Assembly: GCF_004210375.1 (NCBI RefSeq)
Contig: NC_134830.1
Coordinates: 42,847,094 to 42,911,093, forward strand
Reading direction: 5' to 3'
Source of the DNA: Tachypleus tridentatus
Taxonomy: Eukaryota; Arthropoda; Merostomata; Xiphosura; Limulidae
DNA: 64,000 nucleotides
In this document: in pieces, positions 24,101-36,100 of the stretch
How the letters are laid out: every line of letters begins with the position of its first letter
Position numbering within the stretch: position 1 is the stretch's first letter
Translations under genes and position numbers: made by a program
Notes under the pieces: model-generated
Seen by the model: only the letters and a program-made list of their open reading frames with translations
The model's database searches: none
Told to the model about the DNA's origin: nothing

Positions 24101-27100
24101 GGTTTTTCGAGACTGTCCTTGAAGAAGAGAGTAGGGGGTTGACCGAATGGATGTGTGATATGCTTTTAGAATCTGCACTACATCAAAACCGAGTAACTTC
24201 AGGTACTAAAGATATCTGGAAATGTCTCAGAGGACTATCTGACATTACCTTGCTTATGAACATTATAAACTTGAACACGCAATATGAGTGCCAAAAATAT
24301 AGGTGCTATAATTATTCGTGCAATCAAATAAATGATTGAAACTTATTAGTATCAACGGTGAATTTCTTTGGAAAACAAAAGAAAAAGGGATATAAATCGA
24401 ATTGTCTTAATTATCGAATTATCGTAAATAATCGAGAATATATAGTATTACTTTACTAAGTCACGCAGTTTGAGCATTTGTGTATCATAAATGAATCACG
24501 TTGAGAACATCCTGGCTAAAATGCATATTAAAATGTTTAGCCATCAGTCTCACATGTGTTTGTGTGTCTTCAGATTTAGTCTATAAATTAATTTTTATAC
24601 ACAATTTTTATCTATGACATATTTATAACATTAACCTGTTGACTGCCAAGTATTTCAGCAGCTACAATACAACTCTAATGCTTCTTCATTTTGTAACTTT
24701 TTTCGTAACGTCATTTTGGATCAAAAGTGAAACAATTTGTAAGTAGGTCAAATACATTATGGTGCTGACATCTAGCGTTGAAGTTAGGTATTATTGAGAA
24801 CGAATTAACTCGTCCGTGGCACCGTGTTACTCGTTGGACGAGTTATCTCGTCTACGGCACTGAACAGGTTAAAATACGTTAGCAGAATAACTAACTTGTG
24901 AAAGTTCGACTGAATAAATGCTATCCTATCTTTCAAATAATATATCCACATATATATGCGCGCATTTACGTTCACATGTTTATTAGAATTTTAGCTTTTA
25001 TAGCCTATGAGGTATTTGTAGTTTAAACGTTTCATTTACATTAGTGATCACATGTTGTTGTTTTCATTAACAGCTATGTTGTGGCTCGCTATATATTGGT
25101 GTATTATCTCATTATTAATAGTCTTTTTCTCTACCTTTATAGGTGGATACTTTTAACGGTGGTGATCTTACAATTCTCCAACCAATTACTGTCAGCTGAG
25201 CATGTAAGTATGAAACGTTTAGAAGTGTAAACTGACAATTTTGCAAGTTAAACAGTTCAAGACATCTACTGAGTTAATTAGTATTCTAAACCAGTTCAGG
25301 CTATAAATTCATTATGGCATGAGGAACAAAAACAATTTTCTGAACAATTTCAGAAAGGCTTTGAACCTGAAAAGGCTCTTAGAAATAACCGCAAAATGGT
25401 AAATATTTTCCTCACCTGATATTTTCTATTTTAACCTTTTTTTTAATTTATGTGTGTGTGTGTGTTTTTCTTAAAGCAAAGCCACATTGAGCTATCTGCT
25501 AAGTCTACTCGAGGGGAATCGAACCCTTGATTTTCACGCTGTAAAACCGTAGACTTCCCGCTGTACTGGCGGGGAACTTTTTATTTTTAATTTGTAAAAG
25601 TCTCGAAAATTTTTGTTAAATCTATGCTACAGATAACAGTGAGTGGCAATAAATATAACTTCGCGTTTCTTTTGTTCTTAAGCACAAAGCTAGACTATAA
25701 GATATGCGTATGTTCTTCTCACCGCGGGTATCTAAATTCGATATTTTGTGTTATAAGCTCCTCAGACTTACCATGAATTCTAGTCGCAGAGCATGCTCGC
25801 CCTTTAAGCCGTGGAAATGTTATAACATGGCTATAAATGCTACAGTTCGTTGGCAAAAAAAAAGTCGCCCAAGAGTTGGCTGTGAGATGTGATGAGTAGC
25901 TGCCTTTCCTCTACCGATTTACTGCTATATTGGTAGCCCTCGTGTGTCTTATACCAAACCAATATTTACCACTGACCAGGAAGAAAGAAGAGATCTACTA
26001 AAGTCTGGCTCTCTAAGGTCGTCAAAAGACCTAAATTCAGATAACTGACTGATTGAGCCTCCGAGAACGTCTTTCCTGTTGTTGTTTGTTATAGAGTTTT
26101 GAAGTAGAGAAACCTTCGAAGTGTAAGTATTTATTACTAACGTGAACACCATTATGTGATTCAGATGCATAGATTAAAACAGTCCTGAAATCTAATCAGT
26201 CAACGCAATGCTCATTTCATTTCAGAAGTTTCCCTTACTTATATATTCATCATAACTAGGTATTTTATTAGGTTGTTTACTCTAAGTAATTTGATTTAAT
26301 TTTTGAATTTCGTGCAAAGCTATAAGAGGGCTATCTGCGCTAGCCATCCCTAATTTAGTAGTATAAGACTACAGGGAAGGCAGATAATCATCACCACCTA
26401 CCGCCAACTCTTGGGCTACTCTTTTACCAACGAATAGTAGAATTGATCGTCACATAATAACGCCCCTACGGCTGAAAGGTCGAGCATGTTTGGTATGACG
26501 GGGATTCAAACCTGTGACCCACACATTGCGAGTCGAGTGTCCTAACCATCCGACTATGCCTAACTAGGTGTTTTATTTGTGTATTCACCTGACTAGGTAT
26601 TTATTGGTTTATTCAATCCCAATTAGATATTTTATTAGAATGGTCCGCAAACACACTTGAAGGACACTATTTATTTGAACATGCAAGACAGAACAATCAA
26701 AAGATATGACTTCAGAGGCGTATTTGTGTTACTCAAGTACGTCATGCATCATATGTACTTTAACATAAATGTATCATTTTTCATTGAAATCGGGTCACAT
26801 TTTGACAAAATGTTGACAACCACTGGCTGTAGATTTCTCTAGACCAATCGCGACGTAAGAGTCTTATCGATAGTTCTAGAACCCAAACATAATAATAAAA
26901 AATGCTCGTTGTGGTAAACAAAATAATAATTTGATCTAAATAAGAGTTTTATTCTTTCAAATTTGTAAAAAAAATCGAAACAACTTTCACACTTACAGGT
27001 TTGTGTTATCTGTGAAAAGGTATTTTTAAATAATCCTGAGTAGATGAGGATTACCCCATTTATCATGAATTATTACCAAGTACTACTGCTTTGTAACAAA

Positions 27101-30100
27101 ATACATTCAAAATATTTTTTAACTTCTTGGCACAAAATTAATAAATAGAACGATTCAGAAAAAAATGTTTGTCGACCTAAAAAAAAAAGAAGCATTTAAG
27201 AATCGTTTCAAGAAACAATTTTGATCTTAAGAGTTAATAAAAATGTTTGTCTAATATTAATCTAAGCTTTCGGTTATAAAAAAGCATATGCGCATATGAA
27301 AGGTTTGGTATGAAAAGACCATATTCTTCACACACTCTTTGAACTGAAAGAATTACTCCAAGGGACGTTAGAGCACGTATAACAAAAATTCTTTGAAACA
27401 GATAACGCTTAAAATATTTAATAATAACTCTGGGTAAAGTAGGTCAAATATCGAGCATATGAAACTAGCTCAAAATAGAATCTTGGGGAATCGAATCCGA
27501 CAAAATTTGGAAACTCTCCAAGAATATCCATGTAAGTCCCTCAGCGTAATATAATCGTCCCGACATATTTTACCATAGTAGAAACATTAAATACATGTTC
27601 TTCCGTTTCTCAGCTTTAAAGAAGAGACTGTTTGAAAATTGGATATTTTAAAACTTATAGCATGCTCGAGCGCTGACGCAACGCGCCGTTCAGTACTTAC
27701 TCGGTTATTTTCATCATTATTAACTTTAGTGACGGCTATAGTCCCGTACGCAGAATGTTTAAAGAAAGATTTCTATTTTGTGAAGTCAATAGGCAACAAA
27801 AATTGTGCAAAGCGCAATCAGCATGCAAAACATGTTAATGCTAGGAGGTACTGGGGCATGTCCCCCAGAAAACGTATTTAAAAAAAATAGGTGGTCTTAG
27901 ATTAAGTATGGATGCAATTTTGCATGAAATATAACTTAAACAGTTGTATGGTTGTTCACATAAAATCAACAAACATTCAGATGAAAAGTCAACAAATCAC
28001 CATTCTGTTGTAACACTACATGTGAAGCTAGGCCTGAATTACCATAAATATGTATGTTTTGTGAGAGTAAAGTACTGTATTATCTACGTACAGAGTAATT
28101 ATTAATTGTTAAATTATACTACATTTAAACAACTCTGTAGATAATAATATATTAGTTGTTTTAATCACTGGCTGTCATTTACGTGCATGTGTGTACCATT
28201 GAAACAATATATTACCATGCTGTATTCTTTTGGGATGTTTTTCGGTAATAAGTTACATACAGCTTCAATGTTAGTAACAGTATCTTAATAATTGTGAACT
28301 AAAGTTAGAGCACTCAGAATACGCGTCGAGCGCCTTAACCATCGGTCTATGCTGGGCCTGCCAGACTTATGAATAAGTTTCACTCATCACCTCATTAGTA
28401 ATTGGTAGTTTATGTTTTATGAGGAACTTCTACCTTCTCATAGCATGATGCAGATAGTGAGTAATAGTTTCACATATCATTTTATGTGATTGAAAAATCC
28501 ATATCTGTTCTTTACGTTTCTAATTTTTTGACACGTAAAACTCACTAGTAAAGGTTAAGCCTAATGACATTGTACCCCTACACTCACAGGAATCTATTTC
28601 AGAGGTTTAGTTATCACTATAGAGTAAGGAGAAGGTGTTTTTCCAAAACAACAGAGTTTTTTCTTTTACATAAATAATTCAAGTAATTTACGAATATTCA
28701 AGTGTTTATTTGTAAAATAAGGAAATAGTTGGACCGTCAGACTTTGCAGACAAGGGTGGTCACTTGTTTCATAGTTTGTTTGAAGTTAAGCACAAAGTTG
28801 CACAATGGGGTATCTGTGATCTACCCACCACGGGTATTGAAATCCGGTATCTAACTTTATAAATCCGCAACATACCGCCATAGCACTGGTTGGTTGGTGG
28901 TTGCTTGATCGCCCATCGTAGCTCGCTCATGACCCTTTAGTTTTGTTTGTCTATATGTTTTAATATCTGGCACTTTCTTTTGTCATAATCGTCTGAAAAG
29001 TTGCTTAATTCACTTCAAACTCAACACACATTTCATAATTAGATTACCAGAATAAAATGTTTAAACTGTAAATTTTAAGCTGATGAAAACGTTTTTGTAA
29101 CAATATTTAAAATTAAGAAATACTGTTTAATTTTCAAATTAAGGATTCTTATCGAGAAAAGAACTAAGTTAACAACCTATACGCGTGGCTATTTAAGCAT
29201 TCGTATACATAAATGTATTCTAGATCTTTCAAACTACATAAATAAGTACAAAACAATACATAAATTACTATAGGAAAGTTTATATCACCTTGTTGGATTC
29301 TATGATCACTTTCTACTTACGTAACAACAACAACAAAAAATTGTAAAGCTATTTTAAACCTTTTAAAAATTATAATGATTCCGCATTGCATACAAGGATT
29401 TCGTGTGATTTAAATGTGGTAATAAAAACAAGGTTAAACATTTAAATGCATACTCAATTTGAAGTATAGACAGAGTGCTAGAACACAGCTGGAGACAGAT
29501 GTGTTTCTGATTCCATACGCGTGGTTTAAAAGGCGCCACTGTTCCTATGCTTCACATTTTTTACTTCACGTGACTTTATGTTTTACTAGTTGTTTCAGTC
29601 GCAATAATCCATTAAATTGAAAAAAAAGGACTAGTTAGAACGTGCCGACATAACCATATAGTAACCGTGTAATAGATAAAAAAGTTTTCAAACTAGAGTT
29701 TCTCCACATACCGAGTTTGTGAAACTTTTTGCAAACATTTTATAAACACAACGAGCATACAGACAAACTGAAACAATACATTTTAAAAATATTTCTACCA
29801 AACTCGGAAGCACAAATTGAGATCTGATAAAACAGGTAAAAACTATTATAAATCATAATTCTTAACGTTGTGTTTTTTTTTGTAAAATAGTTAGTAAATA
29901 ATCTTTGAGTACTGATAAATTTAATACACACAGAAATCCTTAACTATCTTTGGTGAACCAATTCCTAACACTTAATAACAAACTTTTTGTCGTTGTCATT
30001 ACAGTAGGTAACGAACCAGCATTACACTTAGTGTGTTACTTTAAATATCTCGTTGAATAATGTCTATTTGTAGAATTTATATTTTTTTAGACTTCATTCC

Positions 30101-33100
30101 ATACAAAGAAGACAAATGCATAAATAATAATACAAAATATTCTGACTTTGAAATAAATATTTTTAAAACATTTTCAGTGATATGACGTAAAACAGTTTGG
30201 AGAGAAAGAAAGATTTTAGTATTATAGGCTTGGTTTAGGGCCTCGCATGGTATGGTGGCTACAGCACTTGATTTACAATCTGTGGGTCGCAGGTTAGATC
30301 CCCTTACCGAACATATTTAACTTTACAGCCTTGAAGGCGTTATAATGTGGCGAATCGATACCACAATTCGTTAGTAGATTATTAGCCCATCAGATTACGC
30401 AAAGAAGTATATTTATTAAGCGAGGGAGGGGACTTGTTTTGTTTGTTTGTTTTTGAATTTCGTGCAAAGCTACACGAGGGCTATCTGCGCTAGCTGTCTC
30501 TAATTTAGCAGTGTGAGACTAGAGGGAAGGCATTAGTCATCACCACCTACCGCCAACTTTTGGGCTACTCTTTTACCAACGAATAGTGGGATTGACTGTG
30601 CCATTATAACGCCCCCACGGCTGAAAGGGCGAAAAGGTTTGTGTGACAGCGATCCGGACCCGCGACCCTGAGATTACGAGTCGAGTGCCTTAACCACCTG
30701 GTCAAGGCTGGTGTAAGAGATTTTGATAACTGTAATTATGACATAACCACTGTTATCTTTCACCTAATGGCCTAGCATGGCCAGGTGGTTAGGGTGCTTG
30801 GATGACAATCTGAGGAAGCGTATTTCAATCCCCATCACACCAAACATGCCGGCCCTTTCAGCCGTGGGGGCGTTATAAAGGTGAGGTCAATTCTACTATT
30901 CGTTTATAAAAGAGTAGTCCGAGAGTTGGCGATGGGTGGTGATGACTAGCTGCCTTCTCTCTAATCTTACACTGCTAAACTAGGGACGCCTAGCGCAGAT
31001 AGCCCTCGCGTAGCTTTGCACGAAATTGAAAAACAAACAAACAAACTTAATTTTAAACTATTGACCACAGAGAAGGTTGCACGTCAACTTTATAACGCCA
31101 TGCAACTGGTGGCATCGCCAGCTCCGAAATAAAGGGCGCCACTACAGGGTTTTTTTCGGTAGTTAAAGTAAGTATTCTTGAGACGATTTATTCCATATAG
31201 TCAAATTGTTTTATAAAAATATTTTATAATTGTATTTAACTTCATGCAACAACTTGCGAAACAATTCTGTGGTATTACTGATATTTAATAAAGAGCCTAA
31301 CGGATGACACACTCGATATTCTTATGTGTCTTAAATGGTAACAACACTAGTCTATTTACACTGTCATAAAACTGTATATAATATATATTACTCTAAAGAT
31401 TACTTAATCATAAAATATTAATATTTAAATAATATTTCTGTAAACATGTTAGGGAAAGAACGATATTATGAAGTATATCGAAGCTTTTTCTCTGAGATGA
31501 ACGAACAAGTGTAGAATTTAGTCTGGCATATTTACATTACAAATCTGTGAAAACCTCAGATAAACTGTGTTTTCTGTAATTGGCTAGATCATTGTATAAG
31601 CTGCGGTTTATAATTCGAACTAATATCTTAAATATTATACCCTGATAATTAGACTATTGAAACTGTAACTTGTTTACTTTTAGAATTTACGACATGAGCG
31701 CTACAAACGTCAACGTAATCTCCCTTTTTCATTTGAAAATGAAAATTTGGGAACACAAATTTCGTCGGAGGATTACGGTCGGTGGAGTAACTGGACAGAA
31801 AGCAGTGGATGTTCTAGAACATGTGGTGGAGGAATATCTCTTTTTACAAGAAAGTGCCTAAGCGATAGGTGAGACATCCATATAAACTTTTATTTATCTA
31901 TATTATATACGGCCAGGTGGGTTAAGGTGTGCGATTCGTAATCTGAGGGCCGCGGGTTCGTATCCCCGTCGCACCAAACATTCTCGCCCTTTCAGCCATG
32001 GGGGCGTTATAATGTGATGGTCAATCCCACTATTCGTTGGTAAAAGACTAGCCCAAGAGTTGGTGGTGGGTGGTGATGACTAGCTGCCTTCTCTCTAGTC
32101 TTACACTGCAAAATTATGGACGGCTAGTGCAGATAGCCCTCGGTAGTTTTGCGCGAAATTAAAAAAACAAACAAAGTATATCCTATACATTACATTTCTT
32201 CTTCTTTTTTAATCTTTGTTTAATTTATATTTTTGGATTTGAGAGCTGACGAAATCCATTCCTCTCTGAAATAATAAGATTTCATATGAAACTATGTATC
32301 ACGAAACAACTGTAGCAATAACTTTGTTTTTACTTAAAAATAGGACAACAGTTCTTTACATAAAGCTTGGTTTCATGGATGTATCAAACAATAATTAACA
32401 TTTTTTTTAGATACAAAGGCCAATAGGCTATCACTTTTAGGAAGATAAGTGTCACGAACTACGTGTAATTTGGATAAGCTATTAAATATAAAAATATATT
32501 ACTTTCCTTTTTTACGACGTTAAGTTAATGTTTATTGAGCCATTTTTCACTTTACAAACACGCTATTATGTATACATAAATGTGTATGGACGTGAGACCA
32601 TCTAAACTCTGAAGTTAGAGTGACCTTTGGATGATATTAACTTACAGATTATATCCCCAAGGCAAACTATACATGGCTCGGGTTAACACAGAAAGTTTAT
32701 TTTTGTTTTTTGTTTTTTTTTATTTCGCGCAAAGCTGCCCGAGGGCTATCTGTGCTAGCCGTCCCTAGCTTAGCAGTGTAAGATTAGAGGGAAGACAGCT
32801 AGTCATCACCACACACTGCCAACTCGTGGGCTACTCTTTTACCAATGAATAGTGGGATTGATCGTCACATTATAACGCCTTACCAACTGCCAACTCTTGA
32901 ACTACTCTTTTATCAACGAATAGTAGGATTGACCGTCACATATGACGCCCCCATGGTTGAAAGGGCAAGCATGTTTGGTGTGACGGAGATTTGAACCCGC
33001 GACCCTCATATTACGTGTCGAGCGCCCTAATCATTTGGCAATGTTGGGCCACACTCCCATTTATTCTGGAAAAATGACAAAAATTTTCCTTGACTTAGTA

Positions 33101-36100
33101 AGTTGTTATTGGCAGCCCACAACAGGTTTTTCAGACCTCTCTGCATCTCATTGTGGAGAACAAAGGTAAACTAACTTGTTCTGGTGAACCTCCAGGGAGG
33201 AATTCTCACAAATCCATTAATGTAGTGGTTCTGGTCTTCTTCTACGTGGTGCTCTGTTTAATTAATAGTTGTATTAATTTCCAATCATTCACTACGACAG
33301 AAAGATTTGGTTTGTTTCGAATTTCACGCAAAGCTACACGAGGACTATCTGCGCTAGCCTTCTCTAATTTAACAGTATAAGACTAGAGGGAAGGCAACTA
33401 GTCATTATCTCCCACCGCCAACTCTGCTACTCTTTTACCAACAAATAATGGGATTGATCGTAACATTATAACGCTTCCATGGCTCAAAAGGGAGAGCATC
33501 TTCTATGTGATGGGGATTCAAACCCCGGGACCCTCAGATTACGAGTCGAGTGCCTTAACAACTTGGTCATGCTGGGCTGTATGGCAGAAAGGAAATATAT
33601 TGTATGGGCTATCTTTTCCATTTTAGCACTCGACAATATCCGAAGGCCTAGAAAAAATAAAAATCTGTATAGTCTTGAAGGTTTTCTTGCATATGATTAC
33701 AATGTTTTTTGTTACTAAGGTTATATATGTTTTACCGATAAAATGCTCTTTGTCCAAAATTGTTTTTAATTTCTTTACAATCTCCGTATTTATCATTCTT
33801 CAAGACATTTATATCATGTTTGAAAGTTGACTACCAACTACCACTCGGTTTTGAGAAATAAAGATTATTTTATGTGTTCTGTCATCTAGTGTTAAATAAT
33901 AAAAGTACTTCTTAATTATAACGTATAGAGCCCGATTTTCGTTGAATAAAGTGATCCGTTGTCAAAAGCGTATCAAGTAAAAAACAAGAAGAAATATTCT
34001 AATACTCCAAAATTAATACTCAATATCACATTGACAAGATGGTCCCTTCTTTAATTCTATATTTTATATTAGATGTCACCAAGTGGCTTCTTGCAACTGC
34101 TGTCACTATATTTCTGGCTTTACTGCTGTTCTAAATTAGAAACAAAAATTAGTCATATTTCTTCATGATCGTTAACCTCACACAGTAGCATGCAGTTAAT
34201 ATATATCTATATCTATATATACTGCCTATATCGCGGTTTATGTACTGCTATTGTTTTCTTCATCAATCTCACACAAAGTTCCCTGTGACGTCATAACCAT
34301 AACTGATTGTTTACAGCTGTGCGAATACATGAGGGATCACTTCGTGTGTTGTGAAAGTGTTGACCTCTGAAACAAAACCATGTGTTATTTTGTAGTAAAA
34401 CGTATAAGCCACATTTGACGTGTCTCTTACCGTATCCTGTGTCATTAACTTTCTTTGATCCTGTTCAGCACAAGATTAAGAAAAAAATCTCATTCGAAAC
34501 TCTCTGTAAATAAATATGGATATCTAAAAGTTTCTTTCTGTAGCTTTAGAAGCTGAATACGTTTGGGACATTCCAGTGTTTGATGGGTATTTTAATAATA
34601 TTTAAAAAGCAAAGATTTGAAACTGTATTCGGTCCACAAAACTTCTAACATTTTCATTCTTTACGTAGGTCAATAGATATTTCTAATCTGTAACACAAGC
34701 AGATTTAGATTTTTATATAAATTGATTGACGATGTATTTATAAAAACTAGCCAATTTTTAAAATATTCGTAATAATAAAAATACGTAAGAAAAAAATTAG
34801 CAGTTCTCTCACACACGAAAAAACAAACACTATACAATGCTAGTGTTTTTAACAAGCGAACCTACTTTCCTCATGGGTAAAAATTACCTCCGCAGGAGAC
34901 ACATAAATCTCACAAAAGGAAAAAATACATCATACAATGTTAGTGTTTTTAACAAGCGGACCTACTTTCTTCATGGGCCGGCCCGGCATGGCCAAGCGTG
35001 TTAAGGCATGCGACTCGTAATCTGAGGGTCGCGGGTTCGCATCCCCTTCGCGCCAAACATGCTCGCCCTTTCAGCCGTGGGGGCGTTATAATGTGACGAT
35101 CAATCCCACTATTCGTTGGTAAAGAGTACCCCCAAGAGTTGGCGGTGGGTCGTGATGACTAGCTGCCTTCCCTCTAGTCTTACACTGCAAAATTAGGGAC
35201 AGCTAGCACAGATAGCCCTCGAGTAGCTTTGTGCGAAATTTAAAACAAACAAACAAACAAACAAATTCTTCATGGGTAAAAATTACCTCCGCAGGAGACA
35301 CATAAATCTCACAAAAGAAAAAAAAACACGATACAATGTTAGTGTTTTTAACACATGGGTAAAAATTATCTCCTCAGAAGACAGGTGTTTCTTTCCAAAG
35401 CTTTAGGGATTTGTCCTATTTTATTTAATCTAAAATTAATGTAATTACTTTGTTTTCAAGTAAAACTTGCTACCACAGTTTACAATGTCTTACTAATTCT
35501 TTATTTTATATATCGTAAACAATTGATATGGATATGCAAAATTTTATTCAAAATGATTAACAATGTTTCGATCACGTCAGGTCGTCATCTAGTTAGGAAT
35601 GAAATTTGAAAGAAGTGGAGACGTCAGTAATGATAGGGGGAAGCTTGTAGGTGGAGTTATAAATATTTATATATATTACATAGGGTGTTTGTGTTTTTTC
35701 TTATTGCAAAGCCACATCAGGCTATCTACTGAGCCCACCCAGGGGAATCGAACCCCTGATTGTAGTGTTGTAAATCCGGAGACATACCGCTGTGCTAGCG
35801 GGGTGCGTTACATACGGTAGTTTACATTAAGGAATAATTGGTATTGGTACAAAATTGTTCCTTTGTGTTGGTTTAATGTAGGTTTTGTTTACGTTCTAGC
35901 ATTACAAAAACTTCTTTAATTTGTCATTTGTTTCCTTTAATTTCTTTGCATAATTAACATGTTGGTATTTTCTGAGGTTATTCTGTCAATAATGATCACT
36001 TTTTCAATTCTCATTCTTAACAAAATGAAGACCTAAGGAGGTCGAAATATTGTTATTGTTTAGTGTTTTAAAATAAGAACATCTCTATCAGCTGTCTCAC

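Larger units (their letters stand above)
6171..25142 (+). other. Candidate intron 1 (~19 kb)
   Basis: If exon 1 is right this is the largest intron in the window. It holds SINEs, three tandem arrays, a Penelope-like fragment and a piggyBac-type MITE, listed separately, and no other exon I could defend. Confidence 0.4.

Noticed and set aside
24010-24339. 109-codon ATG-led ORF in candidate intron 1
   Set aside because: No recognised domain, no splice-site context or homologue I can name; kept only as a remark. A protein search with a significant hit would revive it.
25076-25173. ATG-led hydrophobic frame overlapping exon 2 (MLWLAIYW..)
   Set aside because: Different frame from the signal-peptide reading, ends in a stop within the exon and cannot be joined to exon 3.
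27639-27881. 80-codon frame ending near a GGGGCATGTCCCCC palindrome
   Set aside because: No ATG start and no domain; perhaps an unknown element edge.
34975-35050. tRNA-Thr-like gene
   Set aside because: Head of a SINE-A; acceptor stem does not close and the body follows without a terminator.
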